Assembly (NCBI GenBank): GCA_012034765.1
Contig: JAAUOU010000003.1
Location: forward strand, 33,511 to 97,510
Length of the DNA: 64,000 bases
Source: Pleurocapsaceae cyanobacterium CSU_1_1
GTDB taxonomy: Bacteria; Cyanobacteriota; Cyanobacteriia; Cyanobacteriales; Xenococcaceae
Reading direction: 5' to 3'
In this document: in pieces, positions 9,470-17,122 of the stretch
Numbering within the stretch: the stretch's first letter is position 1
Layout of the letters: the number at the start of each line of letters is the position of its first letter
The notes under the pieces: generated by a model
Told to the model about the DNA's origin: nothing
Seen by the model: only the letters and a program-made list of their open reading frames with translations
The model's database searches: none
Made by a program: the position numbers and the translations under genes

Positions 9470-10525
9470 ATGACCAATCTTGACTACAGTGCCATAGCTG
9501 AACTTTCTTTGGCAGGAGAATTAATCGATCGCCCTACGGCTCAAACTATCTTAAATGCCCCTGATGTGTTGTTGTTAGAACAGCTATCCGCAGCTTACAA
9601 AGTACGTCATCACTATTGGTCAAATCGCGTTAGGCTACACTTCCTCCTCAACGCTCAAAGCGGTTTATGTCCTGAAGATTGTAATTATTGTTCTCAATCA
9701 AAAATTTCCTCGGCTGAAATTGAGAAATATCCCCTGATTGCTCAGTCAAAAATTGTCCAAGCAGCAGATCGGGCAGCTAGCTTACAGGCGGGTACTTTCT
9801 GCATGGCTATTTCAGGGCGATCGCCTTCGGAATCTGTGTTTAACAGTGTTCTAGAAGCATTTGAGGCAGTTAAGAGTAAACATGATTTAAAGATCTGCGC
9901 CTGTTTAGGGTTATTAAGTGAAGAGCAAACCCAGCGTTTGGCAGCAGTAGGAGTGGATCGGGTTAACCATAACTTGAATACGTCGGAAAATCATCACGAA
10001 AATATCTGTAGTACTCATACCTTTCGCGATCGCGTCGCTACCATTAAAAATGTCCAAAAAGCTGGAATTACCACCTGTTCTGGCGGGATATTGGGCATGA
10101 ATGAAAGCGATGAGGATATTATTGACCTAGCTTATTCCTTAAGAGAGTTAGACGTTACCAGTGTCCCAATTAACTTTTTAATTCCCATTGAAGGAACTCC
10201 TTTATCTACTGTTAATCAGCTTAATCCCCGTCGCTGTTTAAAGATTTTGAATCTATTCCGCTTTATCTTACCTAAACAAGAAATCAGAATTGCTGGAGGT
10301 AGAGAAGTACATTTGCGATCGCTCCAGGTCATGGGCTTATATCCTGCTAATTCAATCTTTGTCGGCGATTATTTAACTACCGTGGGGCAATCTGCCAGTA
10401 GCGACTTGGCAATGATCCGTGATGCGGGATTTGTGCTGGAAAACCCCGATGGTTCGGTCTTAGCCACGGAAGAACAAGTAAACTTAAGCATCGAGTTTAA
10501 ACAGTCACTATCATCCAGGGATTAA
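9470..10525 (+). CDS. bioB: Biotin synthase
   Basis: Radical SAM enzyme that inserts sulfur into dethiobiotin, the last step of biotin synthesis. The [4Fe-4S] cluster motif CxxxCxxC is at Cys67, Cys71 and Cys74 (CPEDCNYC). Other family marks are [11 protein letters not shown], the segment [22 protein letters not shown] and the C-terminal [14 protein letters not shown] that binds the second cluster. Length (351 aa) is normal for the family. ATG 9470 gives the expected N-terminus. The next gene, a methyltransferase, begins 8 bases after the stop, so the two are probably cotranscribed; whether that gene serves biotin or pimeloyl synthesis (as BioC does) cannot be decided. Confidence 0.95.
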   Translation: MTNLDYSAIAELSLAGELIDRPTAQTILNAPDVLLLEQLSAAYKVRHHYWSNRVRLHFLLNAQSGLCPEDCNYCSQSKISSAEIEKYPLIAQSKIVQAADRAASLQAGTFCMAISGRSPSESVFNSVLEAFEAVKSKHDLKICACLGLLSEEQTQRLAAVGVDRVNHNLNTSENHHENICSTHTFRDRVATIKNVQKAGITTCSGGILGMNESDEDIIDLAYSLRELDVTSVPINFLIPIEGTPLSTVNQLNPRRCLKILNLFRFILPKQEIRIAGGREVHLRSLQVMGLYPANSIFVGDYLTTVGQSASSDLAMIRDAGFVLENPDGSVLATEEQVNLSIEFKQSLSSRD

Positions 10526-10533
10526 GCTTAATC

Positions 10534-11391
10534 ATGACAGAATCAGCCTATATCTTTACCAATACTCAATTCAAATCCGAGTTATCAAGATTGCGGGTAT
10601 TAGAAAAAGTAGGCGATCCTGCGAGTCATCGCCGTATTTTGGCGACAGGCATAACTACTGGTTGGCAATGTCTCGAAATTGGTGCAGGGGCAGGATCAAT
10701 GATGCGCTGGATGGCAGAAATAGTTGGCACAGCAGGTAAAGTGACCGCGGTGGATCTTGATACTCGTTTCATCAAGAATAATGATTTATCTAACGTCGAG
10801 GTAATTGAGGCTGATATTAATCAAGTTACTTTGACTGGCTTGTTTGACTTGATCCATATGCGTCATGTCTTAATTCACCTTAAAGATAGAGCCATTTTAA
10901 CCAAGCTTTTAAAGTTACTTAAGCCTCAAGGTTGGCTGGTAATCGAAGAACCAGATTTTTCTGCTACTAGATTTATTTCGGGAACTCCACTTCAGCGGCA
11001 ATCGGTAGAAAACGTGCATCAAGCTATTTGTCAGATGTTTACCAATCAAGGAAAAGACTATGCCCTGGGAATTAAGCTACCGTCGATTCTACAGCAACTA
11101 GACTTACAACAGATACAGGTAGAAAACGATGTTCCCATCGCTGCGGGCAATTCAGATATCGCTAGGCTGATGAAACTTTCAGCGCAGCAACTGGCAGAAA
11201 AATATATCGCTACAGGAAAAGCAACGCTAACAGATATTCAAATCTACTGTCAATTTGCCGAAGATCGAACTGCTTGGGGTATTTATTTGGCAACAGTCGG
11301 AGTTCTGGGTCAAAAACTAGTAGACGTAGGCGTAAATTTGCAATCTGAATGGCTCTCAGAAGTAGATGAGACAGCTTATGCAGACCTTTAA
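10534..11391 (+). CDS. Class I SAM-dependent methyltransferase, 285 aa
   Basis: Rossmann-type methyltransferase with motif I at LEIGAGAGSMMRWM, motif II VTAVDLDTRFI, an acidic residue for the adenine step (EADINQV) and the post-motif segment DLIHMRHVLIHL. It sits 8 bases after bioB in the same direction. Position next to bioB raises the possibility of a BioC-like malonyl-ACP methyltransferase, but the C-terminal half (residues 150-285) does not show features I can tie to BioC, and generic methyltransferases of this type are numerous in cyanobacteria. Substrate left open. Confidence 0.8.
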   Translation: MTESAYIFTNTQFKSELSRLRVLEKVGDPASHRRILATGITTGWQCLEIGAGAGSMMRWMAEIVGTAGKVTAVDLDTRFIKNNDLSNVEVIEADINQVTLTGLFDLIHMRHVLIHLKDRAILTKLLKLLKPQGWLVIEEPDFSATRFISGTPLQRQSVENVHQAICQMFTNQGKDYALGIKLPSILQQLDLQQIQVENDVPIAAGNSDIARLMKLSAQQLAEKYIATGKATLTDIQIYCQFAEDRTAWGIYLATVGVLGQKLVDVGVNLQSEWLSEVDETAYADL

Positions 11392-11397
11392 AAAAAT

Positions 11398-11511
11398 GGG
11401 GAATTGGGGAATTGGGGAATTGGGGGATTGGTGATTCATTATCTCCCTATATCCCTACATCCCTACCTCCCTATCTCCCTATCTCCCTATCTCCCTAAAC
11501 GAGCAGTATTG
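11398..11511. repeat. Octamer repeats plus a TAAACGAGCAGTATTG end motif
   Basis: Three perfect GGGGAATT octamers and a variant (11398-11429) are followed by a run of CTCCCTAT-type octamers (about 11441-11495). The block ends in TAAACGAGCAGTATTG at 11496-11511. The 16-base ending differs at one position from motifs at 14656-14671 and 40564-40579, where it also closes a short-repeat block. It lies between convergent genes and carries no reading frame. Confidence 0.75.
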
Positions 11512-11541
11512 ACCCATAACTTATTTGCCGATGCCTGCAAG

Positions 11542-13140
11542 TTAATTACTTGATTCTTCAGGCTGTAATTCTGCCAAAATCATAAATCTAATGTGATTTA
11601 AGGATAAGTCCCCAATAGAAACCGCTTCTTTGTCGATTTTTATCCCCTCACTAGTAATGAACTCAAAGGAAGTATCTTTTGCCATTTCTGCATGATACCA
11701 AGATAGCCCCATAAAAAAGCGGGTGGGATATGGCCCTCCTTCAAATAGATCGTCGGGGTTAGACTCCATTGGTAGCCAGCCATAGCCAGGAAGATAGAAC
11801 TCCATCCAAACGTGATTATAGTCGGGCTGAAGAGGTAGATTACGCTTGAGCGGATCGTCAGGACATTTGTATCTACCAACGGTGCGACAGGCAATACCGT
11901 TAAGACGGCATAAAGCCAAAAGCAAACCAAGATATTCCCCGCACGAACCTATTCCTCGTTTAAGGGCAATGTCAGGAGTATCAATATGGGGTTTGATACC
12001 GTAGGCTAGTTTGTCATAGACGTAGTTGCGAATACTATATACTTGACGCAAAAGATTAGTTTCTGAGCCGATCGCTATTTTGGCAGCCTGCTTAATAATC
12101 TCCGTGTCCATTGCCAGATTATCGTTGTCTTGCAGGTACTTTTGCTGATATTCTGGACTAAGTTGGGGTATTGTTTCGCAATCATCGGGCTTAATTTGGT
12201 ATTTAATACTCCAGACTTCTAAAATTGCTTTCCAGCCAAATATATAACGCTGTTCAGAATTAAAATTATCAAACTTAAATACGGCAATGCGCTGTCCCTC
12301 TTTAACTTCTTCAGTAAAGGGTATGCCGATCGCCTGAACTGAGCGGATTTTTTGTCGATCTGTTTCCGCAGGTAGGGCAATACGCCATTCTAAATTGTCG
12401 ATTTCAACTGGATCTAGGGGAGAGATTTCTTCGGTGTAGGACATCTCTACTAGATAGCCATTAGATAAAGCATAGTTGTGTTGGCGGCTGTAATGAAAAT
12501 AGAGGGGATGAATAAAAGTGCGATCGCGATATTGTAATTCGTAGTTGGGTTCGGCGTTAGGATTATCGCGAATATAAACTTCTCGATCTGCATAAGCAAC
12601 ATAGAGAGTTTCTTTCCCTTCATCATCAGAGTTAAATGCTAATCCTGTAGGGGATACAAAAGGAGTCAGGACGCTAAAAATCGTTTCTCCTGTGGCTCGA
12701 TCCAGACAGTAAACGGTTTGCTCTAGGGTGTCTGTCAGCCAGATTTCTTCTGATTTAACGGTAATATTTTCTAAACCGATACCTGGGGAATAAAAATGTG
12801 TAATCTTGGTAGCTCGATCGCGATCGTAAACGAGAATTTTGCCCTGTTTTTGACTGGTCAAATAAATCGTCGATCCTGAAACAGCAATCCCGTTAAGCTC
12901 GCAATCTAAATGTAAAAATAATTGTGGTTCAAAATCTTTAGTGATTAAGGAACAACAGTAAACATATTCACCGTTAGTAAACCAAAGAATATCATCAGTA
13001 ATGGCTAAACCTGTTGCACCAATAAAATCCGACCAACTGCGAGTATTCAGAATAGTCGTATTATCTGTAGCTGGATCGATTTGCAATAGATAACCATTGC
13101 TAGAGTCAATCGCCCAAATAAAATCTTCATGGAACACCAT
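11542..13140 (-). CDS. Beta-propeller plus transglutaminase-like domain protein, 532 aa
   Basis: The N-terminal 235 residues look like NHL/SMP-30-type propeller repeats (units such as DSSNGYLLQIDPATDNTT, GIAVSGSTIYLTSQKQGK and ILVYDRDRATKI). Residues about 345-480 are a transglutaminase-like (Tgl/arylamine-protease) core: the nucleophile Cys400 in GIGSCGEYLG and His443 in NHVWMEF, followed by PGYGWLPMESNPDD, which carries the acidic partner. There is no signal peptide. Superfamily members act as proteases or amide-forming enzymes. The specific reaction is unknown, and the propeller may bind the substrate. ATG at 13138-13140 starts the protein. Confidence 0.75.
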   Translation of the reverse strand: MVFHEDFIWAIDSSNGYLLQIDPATDNTTILNTRSWSDFIGATGLAITDDILWFTNGEYVYCCSLITKDFEPQLFLHLDCELNGIAVSGSTIYLTSQKQGKILVYDRDRATKITHFYSPGIGLENITVKSEEIWLTDTLEQTVYCLDRATGETIFSVLTPFVSPTGLAFNSDDEGKETLYVAYADREVYIRDNPNAEPNYELQYRDRTFIHPLYFHYSRQHNYALSNGYLVEMSYTEEISPLDPVEIDNLEWRIALPAETDRQKIRSVQAIGIPFTEEVKEGQRIAVFKFDNFNSEQRYIFGWKAILEVWSIKYQIKPDDCETIPQLSPEYQQKYLQDNDNLAMDTEIIKQAAKIAIGSETNLLRQVYSIRNYVYDKLAYGIKPHIDTPDIALKRGIGSCGEYLGLLLALCRLNGIACRTVGRYKCPDDPLKRNLPLQPDYNHVWMEFYLPGYGWLPMESNPDDLFEGGPYPTRFFMGLSWYHAEMAKDTSFEFITSEGIKIDKEAVSIGDLSLNHIRFMILAELQPEESSN

Positions 13141-13487
13141 ACCGTAAATTGAACTAGCTGCGATCGGTCTAATAGTTTGACGGCAGTCGGTTTATTTGAG
13201 AGCATATAGTCAATCAAGAGTTTGAGTACTTAAAATACTACATTTGTTTAGCCAGTTACAGTGTAGGTAGTGAACAATTGAAAGTGAAAGTTGCCAATGC
13301 ATCTTCAAGCATGAAGGCGATCGCTGTCTAACTTACCAGTAATTTCAATAGACTGTTTGATCATGAATTGTTATTGTGGCGCGATCGCTTTCAAAGCAAG
13401 ACAGCATCCCCAGGTAAGGTTTAGCAAGAGGATAGGCTAAATCCTCCTTTTTACTGGTAGAGAGTTGTAATCCGACTAAAGCTTCGA
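13141..13487. other. Intergenic stretch without a recognised gene
   Basis: These 347 bases upstream of the transglutaminase-like gene contain two HIP1 octamers and no frame with coding features. Part of it must hold the promoter of the leftward gene. I see no RNA gene or repeat family member here. Confidence 0.5.
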
Positions 13488-13607
13488 TTAAGAGATACTT
13501 GTTGAAGTCACTACAGGCAAGACTGTTGCCAGAATAATAAAAGTAATAATTCCCAAAGCTAAGTTACGATAAATTCGCTTTTCTGGTCTACATCTTTGAT
13601 ATTTCAT
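13488..13607 (-). CDS. Possible small single-pass membrane protein, 39 aa
   Basis: A 39-residue frame starts at ATG 13605-13607. It has a basic N-terminus (YQRCRPEKRIYRN) followed by one hydrophobic helix (LALGIITFIILATVLPVV), giving a plausible N-in single-pass membrane protein. No convincing Shine-Dalgarno precedes it, and I do not recognise the family. The positive-inside charge pattern is the only support beyond the open frame. Confidence 0.35.
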   Translation of the reverse strand: MKYQRCRPEKRIYRNLALGIITFIILATVLPVVTSTSIS

Positions 13608-13689
13608 ACCAATAAATATGATTAAATATAATTATAATTTTCTCCTTTATAACAAATTAAATTTATTCAACTACCCCAACAAACTCTAA

Positions 13690-13911
13690 GAGGATGTCTG
13701 AAAAGTATTTTAGATACCCCCTAGCCCACGGCAGTCGCTTCAAGTCGGGTAACCCGCCCAACGCGCTGCCTCCCCTTAATAAGGGGGAAACAAGTCTTAT
13801 AGTCCCCCTTTGAAAGGGAAGACACTGCGGTCTTGGGGTCTCCCCAAGTAAAGCAAGTGGCGTGGATTTAGGGGGATCAAATCTAGTAAATAAGACTTCT
13901 CAGATAACCTC
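13690..13911. mobile_element. MITE-like element, 222 bp, with terminal inverted repeats and TAA duplication
   Basis: The ends form an imperfect inverted repeat. The left end reads GAGGATGTCTGAAAAGT and the right end, read in reverse, GAGGTTATCTGAGAAGT, matching at 14 of 17 positions. The element is flanked on both sides by TAA (13687-13689 and 13912-13914), consistent with a 3-base target duplication. The interior holds C- and G-rich runs (CCCCTTAATAAGGGG and similar) but no transposase frame, so it would need a helper in trans. Short TA-containing duplications occur with IS5-type and related transposases, but the family cannot be fixed from the ends alone. Confidence 0.7.
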
Positions 13912-13977
13912 TAATAATCGGTTGTTTTACTATTACTAGGTAGGTTAAAAGGCAAGAGATTTTGAGAATTAAAACCA

Positions 13978-14562
13978 ATGCTAGATAACTATAAATCAGT
14001 ACCTTTCCTAGCTGGCATCAGCATTTTGCTCATAACTTCGGTAAGTATTGGCGCATTTGTTTATTCTTCTTTACGTGCTGATTCAACTGATACAGCAGGA
14101 GAATCTAAAACAGAAACTGACTCCTTGGGAGGAACAAGCACAGATAAGACTAAATCTGCACCTTTTCCCTCAGTTGAATCTAGTGGTGCAGGCAGTAACA
14201 CTGATTCAACCACTGGTATTCCGACTGGAACATATTCCAACCCACCTACTACAATTGAAACTGGTAGTGAAGATCTAGTTCCCAAAACCAGTCAGAGTCC
14301 AATTAATAATTTTGAATCAAGTGTCGATCGCAATCGAGCAATCCAACAAACCATGAATGATTCAATCGATCATTCAATTCCCGACTATAGTGCGCCTGCT
14401 TCCAGCAACAATTATCAGGATACTCAAGACAACAGCCTGATCGAACCTTTAGAAGATGACAGCTTGCTCGAATCATCCCAAAGCAATCCTGACACTGTTC
14501 CGCTCACCCCTGCTACTGAACCTTTGTCTCCATCGTCTTCGTCCCCTCTATCTCAACCATAA
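13978..14562 (+). CDS. Low-complexity membrane-anchored protein of unknown function, 194 aa
   Basis: One hydrophobic helix at residues 9-30 (FLAGISILLITSVSIGAFVY) serves as a signal anchor. Everything after it is low-complexity and disordered, dominated by Ser, Thr, Asp and Pro (for example TDSLGGTSTDKTKS, PLTPATEPLSPSSSSPLS). Such a tail would lie in the periplasm or cell wall. No domain or repeat unit is recognisable. It starts 67 bases after the MITE-like element. The frame is open for 585 bases, and the topology is sensible, which supports a real gene; no function can be offered. Confidence 0.6.
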   Translation: MLDNYKSVPFLAGISILLITSVSIGAFVYSSLRADSTDTAGESKTETDSLGGTSTDKTKSAPFPSVESSGAGSNTDSTTGIPTGTYSNPPTTIETGSEDLVPKTSQSPINNFESSVDRNRAIQQTMNDSIDHSIPDYSAPASSNNYQDTQDNSLIEPLEDDSLLESSQSNPDTVPLTPATEPLSPSSSSPLSQP

Positions 14563-14563
14563 A

Positions 14564-14671
14564 ACAATGAGTAATGAGTAATGAGTAATGAGGTTTAGCT
14601 ATTATTAGCTACTTGCTACTTGCTACTTGCTACTCAACCAATCAATAACAAAGCCTAAACGAGAAGTATTG
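14564..14671. repeat. Heptamer repeats and TAAACGAGAAGTATTG end motif
   Basis: Immediately after the preceding stop codon come four heptamers of the same type as the array at 7714 (14564-14591), then three ACTTGCT heptamers (14611-14631). The block closes with TAAACGAGAAGTATTG at 14656-14671, identical to the right arm of the 114-bp element at 40466-40579. It may be a partner or remnant of that element family. Confidence 0.75.
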
Positions 14672-14717
14672 CGCCAGGTATATCATTAAACTAAAGAACT
14701 GGTGAACATCGCGTCTC

Positions 14718-15596
14718 ATGAAACTTTCTCAGATTAGATCATTTGTCGCCGTGGCAAGGTGCGGTAATTTTAGTCAGGCAGCAGTTGAATTAGATCTGAC
14801 CCAGCCTACTGTCAGCCATGCGATCGCTACTTTAGAAGCAGATTTAGGGGTGCAATTATTGTTCCGAGGCAAAAAAGGGGTAAATCTTACTCCCGCAGGG
14901 GAAAGCGTCTTAATGCACTGCGATCGCGTATTACAGTCCATCGAAGATATTAAGCAGGAAGCTAACCGATGTAAAAGCTTAGGTGGGGGAAAAGTACGAA
15001 TTTCTGCCTTTCGTGGTGCAGCAGCGCAGTTACTGCCTAAAATTAAAGCCGAGTTTCAATCTAAGCATCCCCAAATTGAAGTCAAAATTGTGGAAGAAAA
15101 AGACTGTCCTCAAGTCGAGCAGATGGTTTATGAGGGTAAAGCCGATCTCGGTTTGACAATTTTGCCCACTTCTAAAGATTTAGCCACGTTTGAAGTGCTG
15201 CAAGATAATTACGTTGTCTTATTGCCACCAAATTTAAAGCTGGATACATCATCAGACGGACAGCGTATTAGCTGGACACAACTGCTGTCAATCCCAATTA
15301 TTTCTTATCCCAATCAAAATAGCTGTTTTAAACAGATCAAACATTACTTTGAATCGGCAGGGTATCAGTTTAGTCCATCGGAGCAAGTTCGCGAAAGTGA
15401 TACTATTGTTAGTCTGGTTGCCACGGAATCGGGTGCAGCTATTCTGCCTCAATTATCAGTGTTTTATCTTCCTGAAGGAGTTACTATCTGTCAGTTACCC
15501 CAACCTCTTCAGCGCATTGTGGTGGCAGCAACCCCCAAAGATACCGATCTTTCTCATGCAGTTTGGGCATTTACCGATTTTCTCCAGCAGCAATGA
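14718..15596 (+). CDS. LysR-family transcriptional regulator, 292 aa
   Basis: The N-terminal winged helix-turn-helix (residues 1-60) is typical: IRSFVAVARCGNFSQAA, then LTQPTVSHAIATLEADLGVQL and LTPAGESVL. The rest is a periplasmic-binding-like effector domain (residues about 90-290). LysR regulators sense a small metabolite and usually control neighbouring, often divergent genes. Here the gene upstream is co-oriented and the one downstream converges, so no target is obvious. It resembles cyanobacterial regulators of carbon and nitrogen assimilation in general plan, but not closely enough for a name. Confidence 0.88.
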   Translation: MKLSQIRSFVAVARCGNFSQAAVELDLTQPTVSHAIATLEADLGVQLLFRGKKGVNLTPAGESVLMHCDRVLQSIEDIKQEANRCKSLGGGKVRISAFRGAAAQLLPKIKAEFQSKHPQIEVKIVEEKDCPQVEQMVYEGKADLGLTILPTSKDLATFEVLQDNYVVLLPPNLKLDTSSDGQRISWTQLLSIPIISYPNQNSCFKQIKHYFESAGYQFSPSEQVRESDTIVSLVATESGAAILPQLSVFYLPEGVTICQLPQPLQRIVVAATPKDTDLSHAVWAFTDFLQQQ

Positions 15597-15611
15597 ACAA
15601 CGAACATGTAG

Positions 15612-16127
15612 TTAATCCAAATTGGTGACAAAGTGTTTAGCTATCCACTCATCAATTGACTGATTAACAGAATATCTGACCACGTTTTCATCTGCTTGTG
15701 GTGGTTCAAATGTTTTTGCCATCTCTTCAATAATATTTTGTTTCACTCTATGCCTTGCTTTAGTCTCCTCATTTTGCTTCATTCTTTTTTTGATTACAGA
15801 AAGTGGAATATCTAGAAAAACTATGACTGTTTGATAGTCATAAGGCTTGACAAAATCAATAAATCTCTCTCTCAACCAACGAAAGCAGCTTGTATCATCT
15901 ACAACTATGTTTTGCCCTGACTCCATTAAACTTGGCAATTGTTCCATCGCTAGGAAATGCGTTTTTTCCCATTCTTCAACTGGAATACCATCACCACCGA
16001 AAAGCCCCTTTGCTTCATTGATTTCATCAAGACTAATGTATGGACAACTTAGATGTTGAGCAATAGATTTGCCTAAAGTTGTTTTTCCAGAAAACGGCAT
16101 TCCGCAAAGCAAGTAGAGTGTTTTCAT
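15612..16127 (-). CDS. P-loop kinase-like ATPase, 171 aa
   Basis: The N-terminus carries a Walker A motif GMPFSGKTT (residues 9-17) directly after a beta strand. VVDDTS at about residues 75-80 serves as the second strand-end acid, and a basic lid follows (IKKRMKQNEETKARHRV). This is the layout of small nucleoside/zeta-toxin-like kinases (AAA_33 type) that phosphorylate small molecules or nucleotides. There is no antitoxin partner next to it. Substrate unknown. It is convergent with the LysR gene, 15 bases apart. Confidence 0.75.
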   Translation of the reverse strand: MKTLYLLCGMPFSGKTTLGKSIAQHLSCPYISLDEINEAKGLFGGDGIPVEEWEKTHFLAMEQLPSLMESGQNIVVDDTSCFRWLRERFIDFVKPYDYQTVIVFLDIPLSVIKKRMKQNEETKARHRVKQNIIEEMAKTFEPPQADENVVRYSVNQSIDEWIAKHFVTNLD

Positions 16128-16241
16128 GGTTTATTTTTCGTTACTTTTTGCAAAATTCACATCTTTACCTCAACAAAGTAAATCTTAATCGGAAGTACAA
16201 TTAAAACAAAACGCTTTGAAACATAGGGATAGGAAAGTTAA

Positions 16242-16592
16242 ATGTCATCAGAAAATATAGCCGTACAAGCAGCGAAATCATGGCTAGAACTTGTAGATAG
16301 CAAAAAATATGCTGAAAGTTGGGATAAATCAGCTAAATATTTTCAAGCTACAATATCTAAAGAACAATGGTGTTCATCTTTAAGTGCGCTAAGAAATCCC
16401 CTCGGTCAAAAGCTTTCTAGAAATGTTCAATCAAAGCAATATCAAACTTCTTTGCCAGGAGTACCTGATGGAGAATATGTAGTAATTCAATTTAACACCT
16501 CTTTTCAGTATAAATCTTCTGCTGTGGAGACGGTTACACCTATGAAAGATGTGAGTGGTAAATGGAGTGTATCAGGATATTATATTAAATGA
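16242..16592 (+). CDS. DUF4019 domain protein, 116 aa
   Basis: The whole protein is a DUF4019 domain: AAKSWLELVDSKKYAESWDKS, FQATISKEQW, the segment LRNPLGQKLSRNVQSKQY and the closing WSVSGYYIK. These domains have an NTF2-like cone fold and are usually exported or membrane-anchored, but this copy shows no signal peptide. Its stop codon overlaps the next start as ATGA, indicating translational coupling with the coiled-coil gene, so the two products may work together. Function of the family is unknown. Confidence 0.75.
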   Translation: MSSENIAVQAAKSWLELVDSKKYAESWDKSAKYFQATISKEQWCSSLSALRNPLGQKLSRNVQSKQYQTSLPGVPDGEYVVIQFNTSFQYKSSAVETVTPMKDVSGKWSVSGYYIK

Positions 16593-17035
16593 GTATTCAG
16601 ATTGAGTCAGATTTAAAAGAAATCTTTGCTAAGTTCGATCAAAAACTTGATAAATTAGATGGCAAGCTAGATAAACTGACGGACGACGTTACAGAATTAA
16701 AAGTAGGTCAAGCCAGGCTAGAAGGCAAAATTAATGCTGTTGATGAAAAGTTATCTGGTCAGATCAAGTCAGTTGATGAAAAGTTATCTGGTCAGATTAA
16801 GTCAGTTGATGAAAAGTTATCTGGTCAGATCAAGTCAGTCGATGAAAAGTTATCTGGTCAGATTAAATCAGTCGATGAAAGACTTTCAGGAAAAATAGAT
16901 GCCTTAGAAGCTACGGTAAGCGGATTAGACAAAAGAGTTAGTAACCAAGAGTTTACTAATCGTGGTGTATTAGTAGGACTAATTTTAGTAATTCTTGGCG
17001 GTGCAGCAAAATTTTTTGGTTTTATGAGCAATTAG
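16589..17035 (+). CDS. Coiled-coil protein with 11-residue repeats and C-terminal membrane anchor, 148 aa
   Basis: Starts in a 4-base overlap (ATGA) with the DUF4019 gene. Residues 1-50 are a charged helix (KFDQKLDKLDGKLDKLTDD). Four exact 11-residue units VDEKLSGQIKS plus a fifth variant follow (about residues 51-105), a hendecad pattern giving a right-handed or straight coiled coil. The C-terminus has one hydrophobic helix (GVLVGLILVILGGAAKFFGF) that would anchor the rod in the membrane. It resembles other repetitive coiled-coil, tail-anchored proteins of unknown role. The DUF4019 partner is the only functional hint. Confidence 0.7.
   Translation: MSIQIESDLKEIFAKFDQKLDKLDGKLDKLTDDVTELKVGQARLEGKINAVDEKLSGQIKSVDEKLSGQIKSVDEKLSGQIKSVDEKLSGQIKSVDERLSGKIDALEATVSGLDKRVSNQEFTNRGVLVGLILVILGGAAKFFGFMSN
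16739..16870. repeat. 33-bp in-gene tandem repeat, four copies
   Basis: Four consecutive 33-base units differing at only a few third positions encode the VDEKLSGQIKS hendecad. The near identity at DNA level indicates recent duplication or copy-number change by slippage or recombination rather than ancient divergence. Confidence 0.9.
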
Positions 17036-17122
17036 TAGCTTGTCTACTTAGATAAGAACCTCCAAATATTCGATATAGTAGATATTTAAGATGATTACTT
17101 TATCCATTAGGAGATTTAAGTT

